Origin: an uncultured Acidaminococcus sp. | GTDB lineage: Bacteria > Bacillota > Negativicutes > Acidaminococcales > Acidaminococcaceae | Direction of reading: 5' to 3' | Length of the DNA: 64,000 nucleotides | NCBI GenBank assembly: GCA_900538365.1 | Contig: UPXT01000003.1 | Location: 22,480 to 86,479, forward strand | Shown: positions 36,606 to 43,892 of the stretch, piece after piece | Layout: every line of letters starts with the position of its first letter | How positions within the stretch are numbered: the first letter of the stretch is position 1 | Notes under the pieces: generated by a model | What the model was told of the DNA's origin: nothing | The model's database searches: none | Seen by the model: the letters and a program-made list of their open reading frames with translations, nothing else | Program-made: the position numbers and the translations under genes

Positions 36606-36982
36606 GGCTTGTTATGGTGTCCGCAGGGATTACGTTTGCAGCCGTCCTTTATCCACGGCGCCGTGATGACAGGACCCTTGCCATTCCCGGTCTATTCATC
36701 AATCTTGTTTTCGGCACATTTGTAGAGGCCTCTTACCCCTTTATGTTGGCCGATCCCCTGGTCATGGCTGGGGCTATTATATCAGCTGGGGTAGGCGGTA
36801 TCCTCGTTGGTTATTATGGTGTCCATGGTACGGCTTATGTGCCATCGATTGCGGCACCTGCCCTTTCCAACCATCCGCTGGGATTTATCATTAGTATGTT
36901 GGGAGCAGCCCTGTGCGCTGCCTTCATCACGCTTCTGGCCAATTTCCTTTCCCGAAAAAAGGCCAGCAAGCCGAAGCAGTAA
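36599..36982 (+). CDS. C-terminal part of EIIC-like permease, out of frame with the preceding gene
   Basis: 127 residues with three membrane helices. They align with the second half of an EIIC domain: GLVMVSAGITFAAVLYP, then FGTFVEASYPFMLADPLVM (cf. the ITEGAIPF...DPLRV block of fructose-type EIIC), and a final helix before a basic tail. The in-frame open reading extends back only to 36560, so an independent gene would be a 127-residue half-domain. Its ATG overlaps the upstream stop by 7 bases and has no good ribosome binding site. Read with the preceding gene it gives a complete EIIC, so I interpret it as the displaced 3' end of one gene. Confidence 0.6.
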   Translation: MVGLVMVSAGITFAAVLYPRRRDDRTLAIPGLFINLVFGTFVEASYPFMLADPLVMAGAIISAGVGGILVGYYGVHGTAYVPSIAAPALSNHPLGFIISMLGAALCAAFITLLANFLSRKKASKPKQ

Positions 36983-37003
36983 TATCATTTGTGAGGTGTG
37001 ATT

Positions 37004-38164
37004 ATGCCTGGCATCCTTGCTATAACGATTTTATTTTTTATTTACGCTTTGAGCGAAATCATAGCCCTTCGTTCCAAAGCAGTTCTGTCGACTGTTCTGG
37101 GTATTTCTGTAATCCTAACCATTGGCTTTTGGTCCAAGCTCTTACCTAAGGATATCATTCAACTGGCCCATATTCCAGGTATTGGAATACTGACTGTGGG
37201 AATGCTTCTTGTCTCCTTGGGTACAACCATTGATTTCGCTGAACTTCGACGTCAGTGGCAGGTGGCAGCTGTCAGTGTAATTTCTGTCACGATGGCCGTC
37301 ATTTTCATCATTTTTTTAGGTCCATTTTTCATGAACGGAACACTTGCCATTGCCGGATCTCCTATTTTTGCCGGGGGGAATGCGGCCATGCTTATTATCC
37401 TTGATGCTGTACAAGAAAAAGGGATCGAGACAGTAGGCACCTTCTGTATTGTCCTTCTCGTCTCCCAAAAGTTCTTCGGAATCCCCATTGCTTCCCTGAT
37501 GCTGCGCCATTTGGCAAAAAATCTCAGGGATGACAGGAATTTCGTGAAACGCTATGCGTCAGAAGGGAAAGCAGAAAAGGCCAATAAGCCTCTCCGTCTT
37601 CCCAGTCTTTTGGATCGTCCATCCGTACATCTTGCTAAATTATCTTTTGTTGCTTCCCTTGCTTATTATGCCTCAAAACTCACTGGAGGGGCGGTTCATT
37701 ATCTCGTTATGTGTCTTCTCTTTGGAACCCTTTTTTACGCGCTGGGATTCTTGGAAAAAGGCATCCTTCAAAAAACACAGTCAAGCGGCCTCATCCTCTT
37801 TTTCGTTACCCTCGTGATTTTTTCATCCTTTAGCCGGACAACCCCGCAGGATGTGCTTTCCGTCCTTCCACCGCTTGCAGCAACGGCCCTATTAGGCGTT
37901 TTAGGGCTTTTTACGGCGGGCCTTTTGACGAATAGGTTGTTTTCCCTTCCCTTTTCTCTTTGTGTCAGTCTTGGTGTGACCTGCACCTTTGGGTTTCCTA
38001 CAACAATGCTTGTCTCACAGGAAGTTTCCACTGCTATGGGAAGAAATGAGGAGGAACGTGCGGCGCTGCTGCATTACCTTCTTCCAAAAATGCTTGTCGC
38101 TGGTTTTGTTACCGTAACTATCACATCTGTTCTGCTTGCCGGGGTTGTTGTCACGCTATTATAA
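37004..38164 (+). CDS. Polytopic membrane permease, GltS-like (function uncertain)
   Basis: 386 residues with about ten hydrophobic helices and a central charged loop (around 175-205). Helical layout and glycine-rich re-entrant segments (SPIFAGGNAAMLIILDAV; TFGFPTTMLVSQEV near the C-terminus) recall sodium:glutamate symporter-type and related carboxylate transporters, but no specific family is certain. It starts at ATG 37004 behind GAGGTG, 21 bases after the EIIC-like fragment and 16 bases before the M20 peptidase. Together these suggest uptake of a conjugated amino acid or peptide that the peptidase then hydrolyses (inference). Confidence 0.7.
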   Translation: MPGILAITILFFIYALSEIIALRSKAVLSTVLGISVILTIGFWSKLLPKDIIQLAHIPGIGILTVGMLLVSLGTTIDFAELRRQWQVAAVSVISVTMAVIFIIFLGPFFMNGTLAIAGSPIFAGGNAAMLIILDAVQEKGIETVGTFCIVLLVSQKFFGIPIASLMLRHLAKNLRDDRNFVKRYASEGKAEKANKPLRLPSLLDRPSVHLAKLSFVASLAYYASKLTGGAVHYLVMCLLFGTLFYALGFLEKGILQKTQSSGLILFFVTLVIFSSFSRTTPQDVLSVLPPLAATALLGVLGLFTAGLLTNRLFSLPFSLCVSLGVTCTFGFPTTMLVSQEVSTAMGRNEEERAALLHYLLPKMLVAGFVTVTITSVLLAGVVVTLL

Positions 38165-38180
38165 GGAGGAATCTTCGCCG

Positions 38181-39338
38181 ATGGAAGTCCATGAAAAACT
38201 GATTGCGTACCTACATGCTCATAAAAAGGAAATGCTATTTCTGTGGAAAAAACTTGTAGAAACTGAAAGCGGGCCCCAACAGCCAAGTGGGGTTGAGGCG
38301 GTCAGACGAATTCTTGAGGGAGAATTGGCCGCCATGGGATTTACCGTACGGCTTCAACAAATCTCTGGCGCCCCGGACCTTCTTATTGCAGAAGCAAGAA
38401 AAAGGGAAGGGGAGGGATCCATTATACTCTCCGGTCATATAGATACCGTTTTTCCAGCAGGAAAAGCATCGACCCATCCTTTTTTCGTTGACGACGAAGG
38501 GTATGCCCATGGACCGGGCGTCCTAGATATGAAGGGCGGACTTGTTGTAAGTCTCTATGCGGTTAAAGCCCTTAACGCACTGTCCCTTGTCACGCATCCG
38601 ATCAAGTTTGTTTTTGTAACAGATGAAGAAACCCTTCATATGCACTCGAATGCAAAAGCCGTGCTGCGCAGGGAAATTACAGGCGCAAGAGCCTTTTTAA
38701 ACTTTGAACCTTGCGCCGAAAATAGCCAGGTCGTTCTCTCTCGCTATGGCGGCGGTCCCGTATCCATCCATGTTCATGGCCGTGCCGCCCACTCTGGTAC
38801 GAGTCCGGAAAAAGGACGGTCTGCCATATTGGAAGCAGCTCATAAGATTCTTTATCTGGAAAGCCAAAATGATATCCCCCGCGGGAAATTGATCAATTGC
38901 GGAGCCATCTCCGGTGGCATTGGAGAAAATACAATTCCTGGAGAATGTACGCTCCGTATAGGAGTCCGCTACCGCACAGAAAGCCTAGCCCAGGAAATCA
39001 AGGAGAACCTAAAGGAGGCCACCGTAAATCAAACCATTCCCGATACTTCGGCGAATCTTGATCTGACCCATCTAATCCCTGCCATGGACCTAAAAGAAGG
39101 AGGGAAAGCCTTGTTCCTTAAGCTGCAGGAAGCGGCAGCCCTTTGTTCCATAGGTCCAATCAAGGGCATTCAAGTAGGCGGGTTATCTGATGCGGGCCTT
39201 GCCGCAAGTCTGGGGATACCGACCCTCTGCGGAATGGGTGTCGTTGGCAGCGGCGCCCATACGGATGAAGAAAAAGCTCTGGTCAGTTCCCTTTATGAAC
39301 GAACGGAACTTGCTGCTGCTTTGCTTCATCTTTTTTAA
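38181..39338 (+). CDS. M20 family metallopeptidase (carboxypeptidase G2-like)
   Basis: 385-residue cytosolic zinc hydrolase. First metal motif SGHIDTVFPAGKASTHPF (HxD), bridging Asp in GVLDMKGGLV, catalytic Glu-Glu in TDEETLH, and Glu in NFEPCAEN. A lid (dimerisation) domain lies at about 180-290, and the last ligand is in GAHTDEE. The layout fits the glutamate carboxypeptidase/CPG2 branch, which releases C-terminal glutamate or similar residues. ATG 38181 has AAGGAGG at a slightly long distance; an in-frame TTG at 38136 overlaps the permease gene. It ends the operon at a terminator. Confidence 0.88.
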   Translation: MEVHEKLIAYLHAHKKEMLFLWKKLVETESGPQQPSGVEAVRRILEGELAAMGFTVRLQQISGAPDLLIAEARKREGEGSIILSGHIDTVFPAGKASTHPFFVDDEGYAHGPGVLDMKGGLVVSLYAVKALNALSLVTHPIKFVFVTDEETLHMHSNAKAVLRREITGARAFLNFEPCAENSQVVLSRYGGGPVSIHVHGRAAHSGTSPEKGRSAILEAAHKILYLESQNDIPRGKLINCGAISGGIGENTIPGECTLRIGVRYRTESLAQEIKENLKEATVNQTIPDTSANLDLTHLIPAMDLKEGGKALFLKLQEAAALCSIGPIKGIQVGGLSDAGLAASLGIPTLCGMGVVGSGAHTDEEKALVSSLYERTELAAALLHLF

Positions 39339-39340
39339 CC

Positions 39341-39376
39341 AAACCCTCTCTTCGTCAGTTGACCAAGGGGGTTTTT
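39341..39376 (+). terminator. Terminator after the M20 peptidase
   Basis: AAACCCTC pairs with GGGGGTTT (one G-U pair) around an 18-base loop, followed by T5. It starts 3 bases after the stop. Confidence 0.75.
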
Positions 39377-39426
39377 CTCCGAAATTGACGTAAAGATGTT
39401 CCTATCTTTTCACACTCTTTGAGACG

Positions 39427-39466
39427 ATCTCATTTTATTCAAAGGGAAATTATGGTAAAATGAGAT
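39427..39466 (+). promoter_or_regulatory. Promoter -10 inside an 11-bp inverted repeat, upstream of the MTA-salvage genes
   Basis: Perfect arms ATCTCATTTTA (39427-39437) and TAAAATGAGAT (39456-39466) with an 18-base spacer. The right arm contains an extended -10 (TGG before TAAAAT at 39456-39461); the left arm covers the -35 position. This is a good candidate operator for an unidentified dimeric regulator. The first start codon is 42 bases downstream. Confidence 0.5.
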
Positions 39467-39508
39467 GTTATCAGTTGAAACGTAAGCGATACACAAAAGG
39501 AGCCATTC

Positions 39509-40177
39509 ATGACCATTTCAGGAATCTTATTTGATTTTGATGGAACCCTTGCCAATACAACGCCCCTTATCCTTCATTGTTTCCATCAAACCTTTTCTCA
39601 TTTTTATGGAAAGGTCCCGCCTGATGATGAAATCTTGACGACTTTTGGTCTTCCAATGCCACAGGCCATGCTGCAGCTAAGCGGTGGCGATAAATCCCTT
39701 CTTGACGAGCTGCTTACTTATTATCGGACGTATCAGCTTTCCGTTCATGATGAAATGATCCGTCCTTTTCCTTCTGTTTTGTCTGGCTGTCAGCGCCTGA
39801 AGGAAAAGGGAATCCGCTCCATCATTGTGACAAGCAAGACCAATGAGACTTGTGAGCGGGGACTGCGCTGTCTGGGTCTTTCTCCCTATATAGAAGGCGT
39901 GATTGGCGTACGGGATACATCACGTCATAAGCCAGATCCAGAACCCAGTCTTCTTGCTTTGAAAAAGCTGGGCCTTTCCGGAGAGGAATGCCTTTGTGTC
40001 GGGGACAGTCCTTATGACTTATTGAGCGGGATGCGGGCTGGATGCTGCGCTTCAGTCAAAGTCGGGTGGTCCTGCTTTGATTCCCTACGTTTCCAGCAAG
40101 AAATTGAACCGAATTATACGATTGCATCTTTACCAGAACTTCTCCCTATCATTGAAAGTTTAAATCACAAGAGGTGA
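39509..40177 (+). CDS. HAD family phosphatase, PpaX/Gph-like
   Basis: 222 residues. HAD motif I FDFDGTLANTTP at 8-19 (nucleophile and acid Asp), motif II in IIVTSKTNE, Lys in HKPDPEPSLLALKKLG, and motif IV GDSPYDLLSG. The helical cap after motif I places it with pyrophosphatase PpaX or phosphoglycolate phosphatase. As first gene of a run with a nucleoside phosphorylase and an MTA deaminase, it may handle a phosphate product of purine/MTA salvage, for example methylthioribose 1-phosphate breakdown or pyrophosphate (inference). AAAAGGAG lies upstream of the ATG. Confidence 0.85.
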   Translation: MTISGILFDFDGTLANTTPLILHCFHQTFSHFYGKVPPDDEILTTFGLPMPQAMLQLSGGDKSLLDELLTYYRTYQLSVHDEMIRPFPSVLSGCQRLKEKGIRSIIVTSKTNETCERGLRCLGLSPYIEGVIGVRDTSRHKPDPEPSLLALKKLGLSGEECLCVGDSPYDLLSGMRAGCCASVKVGWSCFDSLRFQQEIEPNYTIASLPELLPIIESLNHKR

Positions 40178-40182
40178 ACGAC

Positions 40183-40989
40183 ATGCGTAAAATTGGAATC
40201 ATTGGGGGTACAGGTGTCGAAGATACTTCCTTATTTGGAACGCTTTCCCCCATTACGGTGGAAACCCCATTTGGGACGGCGGAAGGATTCGAAGGCAAGA
40301 TCGAGGAGACAGCTGTTTATTTCATTGCTCGTCATGGTAAGGGTCACAGCCTGCCGCCGCATCGCATTCCATATCGTGCCAATATCTATGCGTTAAAGAA
40401 GCTGGGTGTAACGGAGATCCTATCTTTTACCGCTGTGGGATCCCTGAATCGCGGCTTGATTCCGGGGACTTTCGTCAATACGAGTCAAATCCTTGATTTT
40501 ACAAAATCACGCGAGCATACCTTTTTTGACGGTGGTACCATGCCGGTCTGCCATGTTGACTTCAGCTTTCCCTATTGTCCAGTCCTGCGGGAGCGACTCA
40601 ACGGTATCCTAACAAGACTTGGCGTACGGCACAGCAAAGCTGGCTGCTATGTAGCTACAGAAGGACCACGCTATGAAACTGCTGCCGAGGTTCGGATGTA
40701 TGGGCTTATGGGCGGCGATGTAGCGGGTATGACCCAAATGCCGGAAGCTATCCTTGCAAGGGAAGCTGAGATTTGCTATGCCAACTGCAGCCTTGTGACA
40801 AATATGGGGTCCGGGCTTTCTTGGACGGCCCTATCCCATGAGGAAGTTGTTGCCATGATGGATGAAAATGCCAAGACCATTGCCCATATCATCCTTGCTT
40901 TCCTGACTGATGAAGAAAAGCCCTTGGCGTCCTGTCACTGCCGGGAAGCGGCTCATGCCGTGGGCAATTTTCCTATTGATAAAATCTAA
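40183..40989 (+). CDS. MTAP/PNP family phosphorylase, probable S-methyl-5'-thioinosine phosphorylase
   Basis: 268 residues of the purine nucleoside phosphorylase family II. Motifs: GGTGVED phosphate loop, RHGKGHSLPPHRIPYRAN at 50-67, TEGPRYET at 159-166. The base-specificity region reads VTNMGSG (Asn207) rather than the TDYD of adenine-specific MTAP, pointing to a 6-oxopurine substrate. The next gene is an MTA/SAH deaminase, so the likely reaction is 5'-methylthioinosine plus phosphate giving hypoxanthine and methylthioribose 1-phosphate. Start ATG 40183 behind AGAGGTG; GTG 40174 overlaps the previous stop. General PNP activity cannot be excluded. Confidence 0.85.
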   Translation: MRKIGIIGGTGVEDTSLFGTLSPITVETPFGTAEGFEGKIEETAVYFIARHGKGHSLPPHRIPYRANIYALKKLGVTEILSFTAVGSLNRGLIPGTFVNTSQILDFTKSREHTFFDGGTMPVCHVDFSFPYCPVLRERLNGILTRLGVRHSKAGCYVATEGPRYETAAEVRMYGLMGGDVAGMTQMPEAILAREAEICYANCSLVTNMGSGLSWTALSHEEVVAMMDENAKTIAHIILAFLTDEEKPLASCHCREAAHAVGNFPIDKI

Positions 40990-41012
40990 AGAAAAGAGGA
41001 TATAAGGAACTG

Positions 41013-42290
41013 ATGCATTACGATACCGTGATTCAAGGCGCTGAGATCTTGGATCGAAATGACGGAAAGTCCTATCAAGTTGGTTTAAAGGATGGACGTA
41101 TTGCCTATATTGGTCAGGAACCGATTACAGGCAGCCTCGTCATCGATGGCCGGGATCATCTTCTTGCGCCGGGGCTAGTAAACGCCCATACACATGTCGC
41201 CATGACCCTTTTTCGCAGTTATGCCGATGATATGGTCCTTATGGACTGGCTGCAGAACAAAATCTGGCCAATGGAGAATCATCTCACGGGAAATGAGGTG
41301 TATTGGGGCAGTCTCCTTGGTATAGCGGAAATGATTCGAACAGGCACGACTGCATTTGCTGATATGTACTTTTTTATGGATGACACGGCCCGAGCCGTGG
41401 CTTCATCTGGGATTCGTGCCGCATTATCAAGGGGCCTTACCGGATCTTCCGCAGACGATGGAAAAGCTCGTCTCGATGAAAATTCAGCCCTATTTGATAC
41501 GTGGAACGGTACCGAAAATGACCGAATCCATGTGATGTACGGCCCCCATGCGCCATATACATGTTCCCCGGACTATATTCGCAGCATTGTAAAAGAGGCG
41601 GCCCGGAAAGGGGCCGAGATCCACATGCATCTTGCGGAAACGAAAGGGGAGGTGGCAGACTGCCTCAAGGCCCATGGCAAATCGCCCATTGCCTTGATGG
41701 AAGAATTGGGCTTATTTGAGATGGGAACCCTGGCCGCACATTGCGTCCATGTGGATGAAAAGGATCTGGAAATCCTAAGGAAACACCATGTACGCGTTGC
41801 CTCCAATCCGCAGAGCAACCTCAAACTGGCAAGCGGAATTGCGCCCATAGGCCAAATGATCCAAAAGGGCATTGTCCTAGGTCTTGGAACGGATGGGGCA
41901 TCAAGCAACAACAACCTTGACATGCTTGAAGAAGTACGTCTAGCTTCCATGCTGGCCAAAATCAAAGATGATAATCCTAGGAGCGTGCCCGCTGAAACCG
42001 CGGTCAAGTGCGGAACCGTCGAAGGCGCCAAGGCCATAGGCTTTGATGATGTGGGTGCTGTCACGACAGGATACAAAGCAGATCTTGTCCTTTATGATCT
42101 GAAAGAACCGGAATGGTTCCCCCGCAATGACCGTTATTCCCTTTTGTGCAATGCCGCCAGTTCCCACAGTGTCAGCCATGTATTTGTCGATGGGAAACTG
42201 CTTTATGAAAATGGCGAGTATCTGACCCTTGATTACGAAAAAGTTTGTGCCGAAGCTCAGCGCAGTGCTGAGCGGCTTTCGAAGTCCTAA
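41013..42290 (+). CDS. mtaD: 5-methylthioadenosine/S-adenosylhomocysteine deaminase
   Basis: Amidohydrolase that deaminates MTA and SAH (and often adenosine) to the inosine forms. 425 residues. Metal ligands: HTHVAM, HMHLAETKGE, HCVHVDEKD and the Asp in GLGTDGASSNN; the C-terminal ADLVLYD segment is typical. It follows the phosphorylase by 23 bases, giving a deamination-first MTA salvage route. AAGGA precedes the ATG. Confidence 0.92.
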   Translation: MHYDTVIQGAEILDRNDGKSYQVGLKDGRIAYIGQEPITGSLVIDGRDHLLAPGLVNAHTHVAMTLFRSYADDMVLMDWLQNKIWPMENHLTGNEVYWGSLLGIAEMIRTGTTAFADMYFFMDDTARAVASSGIRAALSRGLTGSSADDGKARLDENSALFDTWNGTENDRIHVMYGPHAPYTCSPDYIRSIVKEAARKGAEIHMHLAETKGEVADCLKAHGKSPIALMEELGLFEMGTLAAHCVHVDEKDLEILRKHHVRVASNPQSNLKLASGIAPIGQMIQKGIVLGLGTDGASSNNNLDMLEEVRLASMLAKIKDDNPRSVPAETAVKCGTVEGAKAIGFDDVGAVTTGYKADLVLYDLKEPEWFPRNDRYSLLCNAASSHSVSHVFVDGKLLYENGEYLTLDYEKVCAEAQRSAERLSKS

Positions 42291-42306
42291 AGGGGAGGGG
42301 AGAAAA

Positions 42307-43437
42307 GTGAAAAAACGGATTGCTGCAATCTTTACGGCAGCCCTTACCATCCTCGGACTACATATCCAGCATCCTGCAATGGCAGCCGCTCCGCAGCGCT
42401 ATACGCCCAAAAGCGGCGGCTTTACCATGACCATTCCTCCAGGCAGCACGGAGTTGTACCATACAACAACAGGTGTTCGTTTTAAGGTAGGGGAAGACTT
42501 TCTTGTCAGTGCAGATCTTTATACGCTGCCCAGTTTTATTTCTGTTCCCATGAAGCAATACTCAGGAGAACAAAAACGGGAACTTACGAAATTCCTCAAA
42601 AAGATCCAAGATGATCAGGATAATACGATTGTAGATATGGACGATAAGGCCGCTGAAGAGACAACCGATAAAGCAGCTCTTCTGCGTGAAAAACTCCATG
42701 GGAAAAAGGAAAATCCTTCCGTCCTCTCAAAAAAAGGAATTCGTGAAGGCTGTTATGATTTTCGCAGTCTTCCCAAAGATCCAGAAAAGACAAGAAGGCC
42801 CTTTATCATAGGACGGGCATACCAAACGCAGAAAAATGATTTGTGCGTGGTAACGGTCCGTACAACACAGGCCAATGAAGAAGCTGGCAAGGAAGCCTTA
42901 AAAGCGATAACCAAGGATCTAGATCTGAAGAAGGTCCGTTACACGGATGAAAATATCCTAACCGTTACGAACCTTGGATTCCGGATGGAGATTCCCAGTG
43001 GGTGGCGTATCTACACGCTGCGAGCCGATAATGTCCTTTTTGGACGCAGTTTGAGCAGTGTCCACACGGATTCCATGATGATCCGGAAACTCAGTGATGA
43101 CAGTTTCAAGGAATTAGGGTCTGCAACCAAGGCGACCATTGATGGAGCCGAGAAGAACTTCATCGAAAAGATTACAAGCTATACACCCAATATTACCATT
43201 CTTCATCATGAACCCATCATCGTCGGTGACCTTCGCGGCAGTCTTTCCCAGTCGACCGATAATGAAGACTTAAAGAAAGTCTTCCTGCTCAATGCATATC
43301 TTTTAAATCCACAAGGTGAAGGTTATATTATCCATTTTCAAACGGATGATACCATCAACTATGACCTGAAGCTCAGCGCATTTAAACGAGCCGTGCAGTC
43401 ATTTGCGCTTCTTGCTCAAGAAAAGAAGTCTGCTTAA
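42307..43437 (+). CDS. Secreted protein of unknown function
   Basis: 376 residues starting at GTG 42307 behind a strong GGGGAGGGGAG. A signal peptide is clear: KKR, then a hydrophobic core to about residue 20, then a signal peptidase I-like site after PAMA. The rest is soluble, with a lysine/aspartate-rich middle and repeated segments FTMTIPPGS (about 40) and LGFRMEIPSGWRIYTL (about 225). The two similar beginnings suggest a duplicated domain of the sort found in surface-layer-associated or PsbP-like proteins, but I recognise no family. It follows mtaD by 16 bases and ends at a terminator. An extracellular or periplasmic location is inferred. Confidence 0.75.
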   Translation: MKKRIAAIFTAALTILGLHIQHPAMAAAPQRYTPKSGGFTMTIPPGSTELYHTTTGVRFKVGEDFLVSADLYTLPSFISVPMKQYSGEQKRELTKFLKKIQDDQDNTIVDMDDKAAEETTDKAALLREKLHGKKENPSVLSKKGIREGCYDFRSLPKDPEKTRRPFIIGRAYQTQKNDLCVVTVRTTQANEEAGKEALKAITKDLDLKKVRYTDENILTVTNLGFRMEIPSGWRIYTLRADNVLFGRSLSSVHTDSMMIRKLSDDSFKELGSATKATIDGAEKNFIEKITSYTPNITILHHEPIIVGDLRGSLSQSTDNEDLKKVFLLNAYLLNPQGEGYIIHFQTDDTINYDLKLSAFKRAVQSFALLAQEKKSA

Positions 43438-43447
43438 GGACGGTTGC

Positions 43448-43490
43448 AATCCCGGAACGCCTTAGCTAATGAGGCCTTCCGGGATTATTT
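43448..43490 (+). terminator. Terminator after the secreted protein
   Basis: 10-bp stem AATCCCGGAA/TTCCGGGATT extended by GCC/GGC after a mismatch, followed by ATTATTTT. Confidence 0.85.
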
Positions 43491-43511
43491 TACTGCTGGT
43501 CTTCTTTGTCA

Positions 43512-43539
43512 ATTTTACATAATATATATTATAGGACGT
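43512..43539. other. dif: Chromosome dimer resolution site dif (candidate)
   Basis: A 28-bp Xer target: left arm ATTTTACATAA (43512-43522), central TATATA (43523-43528), right arm TTATAGGACGT (43529-43539). Compared from memory with the reverse complement of the B. subtilis dif, 25 of 28 positions match. The XerD-type arm (minus-strand TTATGTAAAAT) also nearly matches E. coli dif. The central 14 bases are a perfect palindrome. Gene orientation switches from plus to minus within about 1.5 kb, as expected at the replication terminus. A Xer recombinase (13927-14835) and FtsK (53716-56121) are in the same window. Confidence 0.8.
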
Positions 43540-43601
43540 AAAATTTTGACTGTAAGATGGCTTTGAGTTATCTTCCATTGACTACGCCTTTGACTCTCAC
43601 T

Positions 43602-43613
43602 TGAGTGCACTCA
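43602..43613. repeat. 12-bp perfect palindrome
   Basis: TGAGTGCACTCA, self-complementary, 63 bases right of dif and about 190 bases upstream of the lexA promoter. Function unknown; a protein binding site is possible. Confidence 0.4.
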
Positions 43614-43804
43614 TCCATTCATTTTTGCTCACATTCCCGTCTGCGTATTTTCCTTATGTTAGCTGCACCTTGGTTTTGGTATCCCATCTTACAGATCGAT
43701 AGTTTATTACTTTTTCCCAATCTGCCATCATTTTCGTTTTTGCGTTCCGTTGTTCGTTTTTCTTTTATTTTCTTTATCTTATTCGTATTTTCTCTTCTTT
43801 TACT

Positions 43805-43843
43805 AAACGTACGTTTGACTATTGTCTGAACTCTTGATATACT
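43805..43843 (+). promoter_or_regulatory. lexA promoter with overlapping palindromic operator
   Basis: TTGACT (43815-43820), exactly 17 bases, TATACT (43838-43843). The perfect palindrome AAACGTACGTTT (43805-43816) overlaps the -35. It keeps the AAC-N4-GTT core of the Gram-positive SOS box (GAACN4GTTC), so autorepression by LexA is likely (inference). Confidence 0.6.
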
Positions 43844-43892
43844 ACTACATATAGTGTGTTCCTTTAAAATACCTTGTATGGGAGGCTTTCTT

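Larger units (their letters stand above)
43491..43892. other. Gene-free AT- and T-rich spacer with dif and lexA promoter
   Basis: 400 bases with no credible gene. They hold the dif candidate (43512-43539), a perfect 12-bp palindrome TGAGTGCACTCA at 43602-43613, a pyrimidine-rich stretch at 43620-43800, and the lexA promoter/operator. The hydrophobic 74-codon frame at 43605-43829 lacks a ribosome binding site and is explained by T-richness. Confidence 0.7.

Noticed and set aside
43605..43829. 74-codon hydrophobic frame between dif and lexA
   Set aside because: Produced by the T-rich strand; no ribosome binding site, and it overlaps the lexA promoter.
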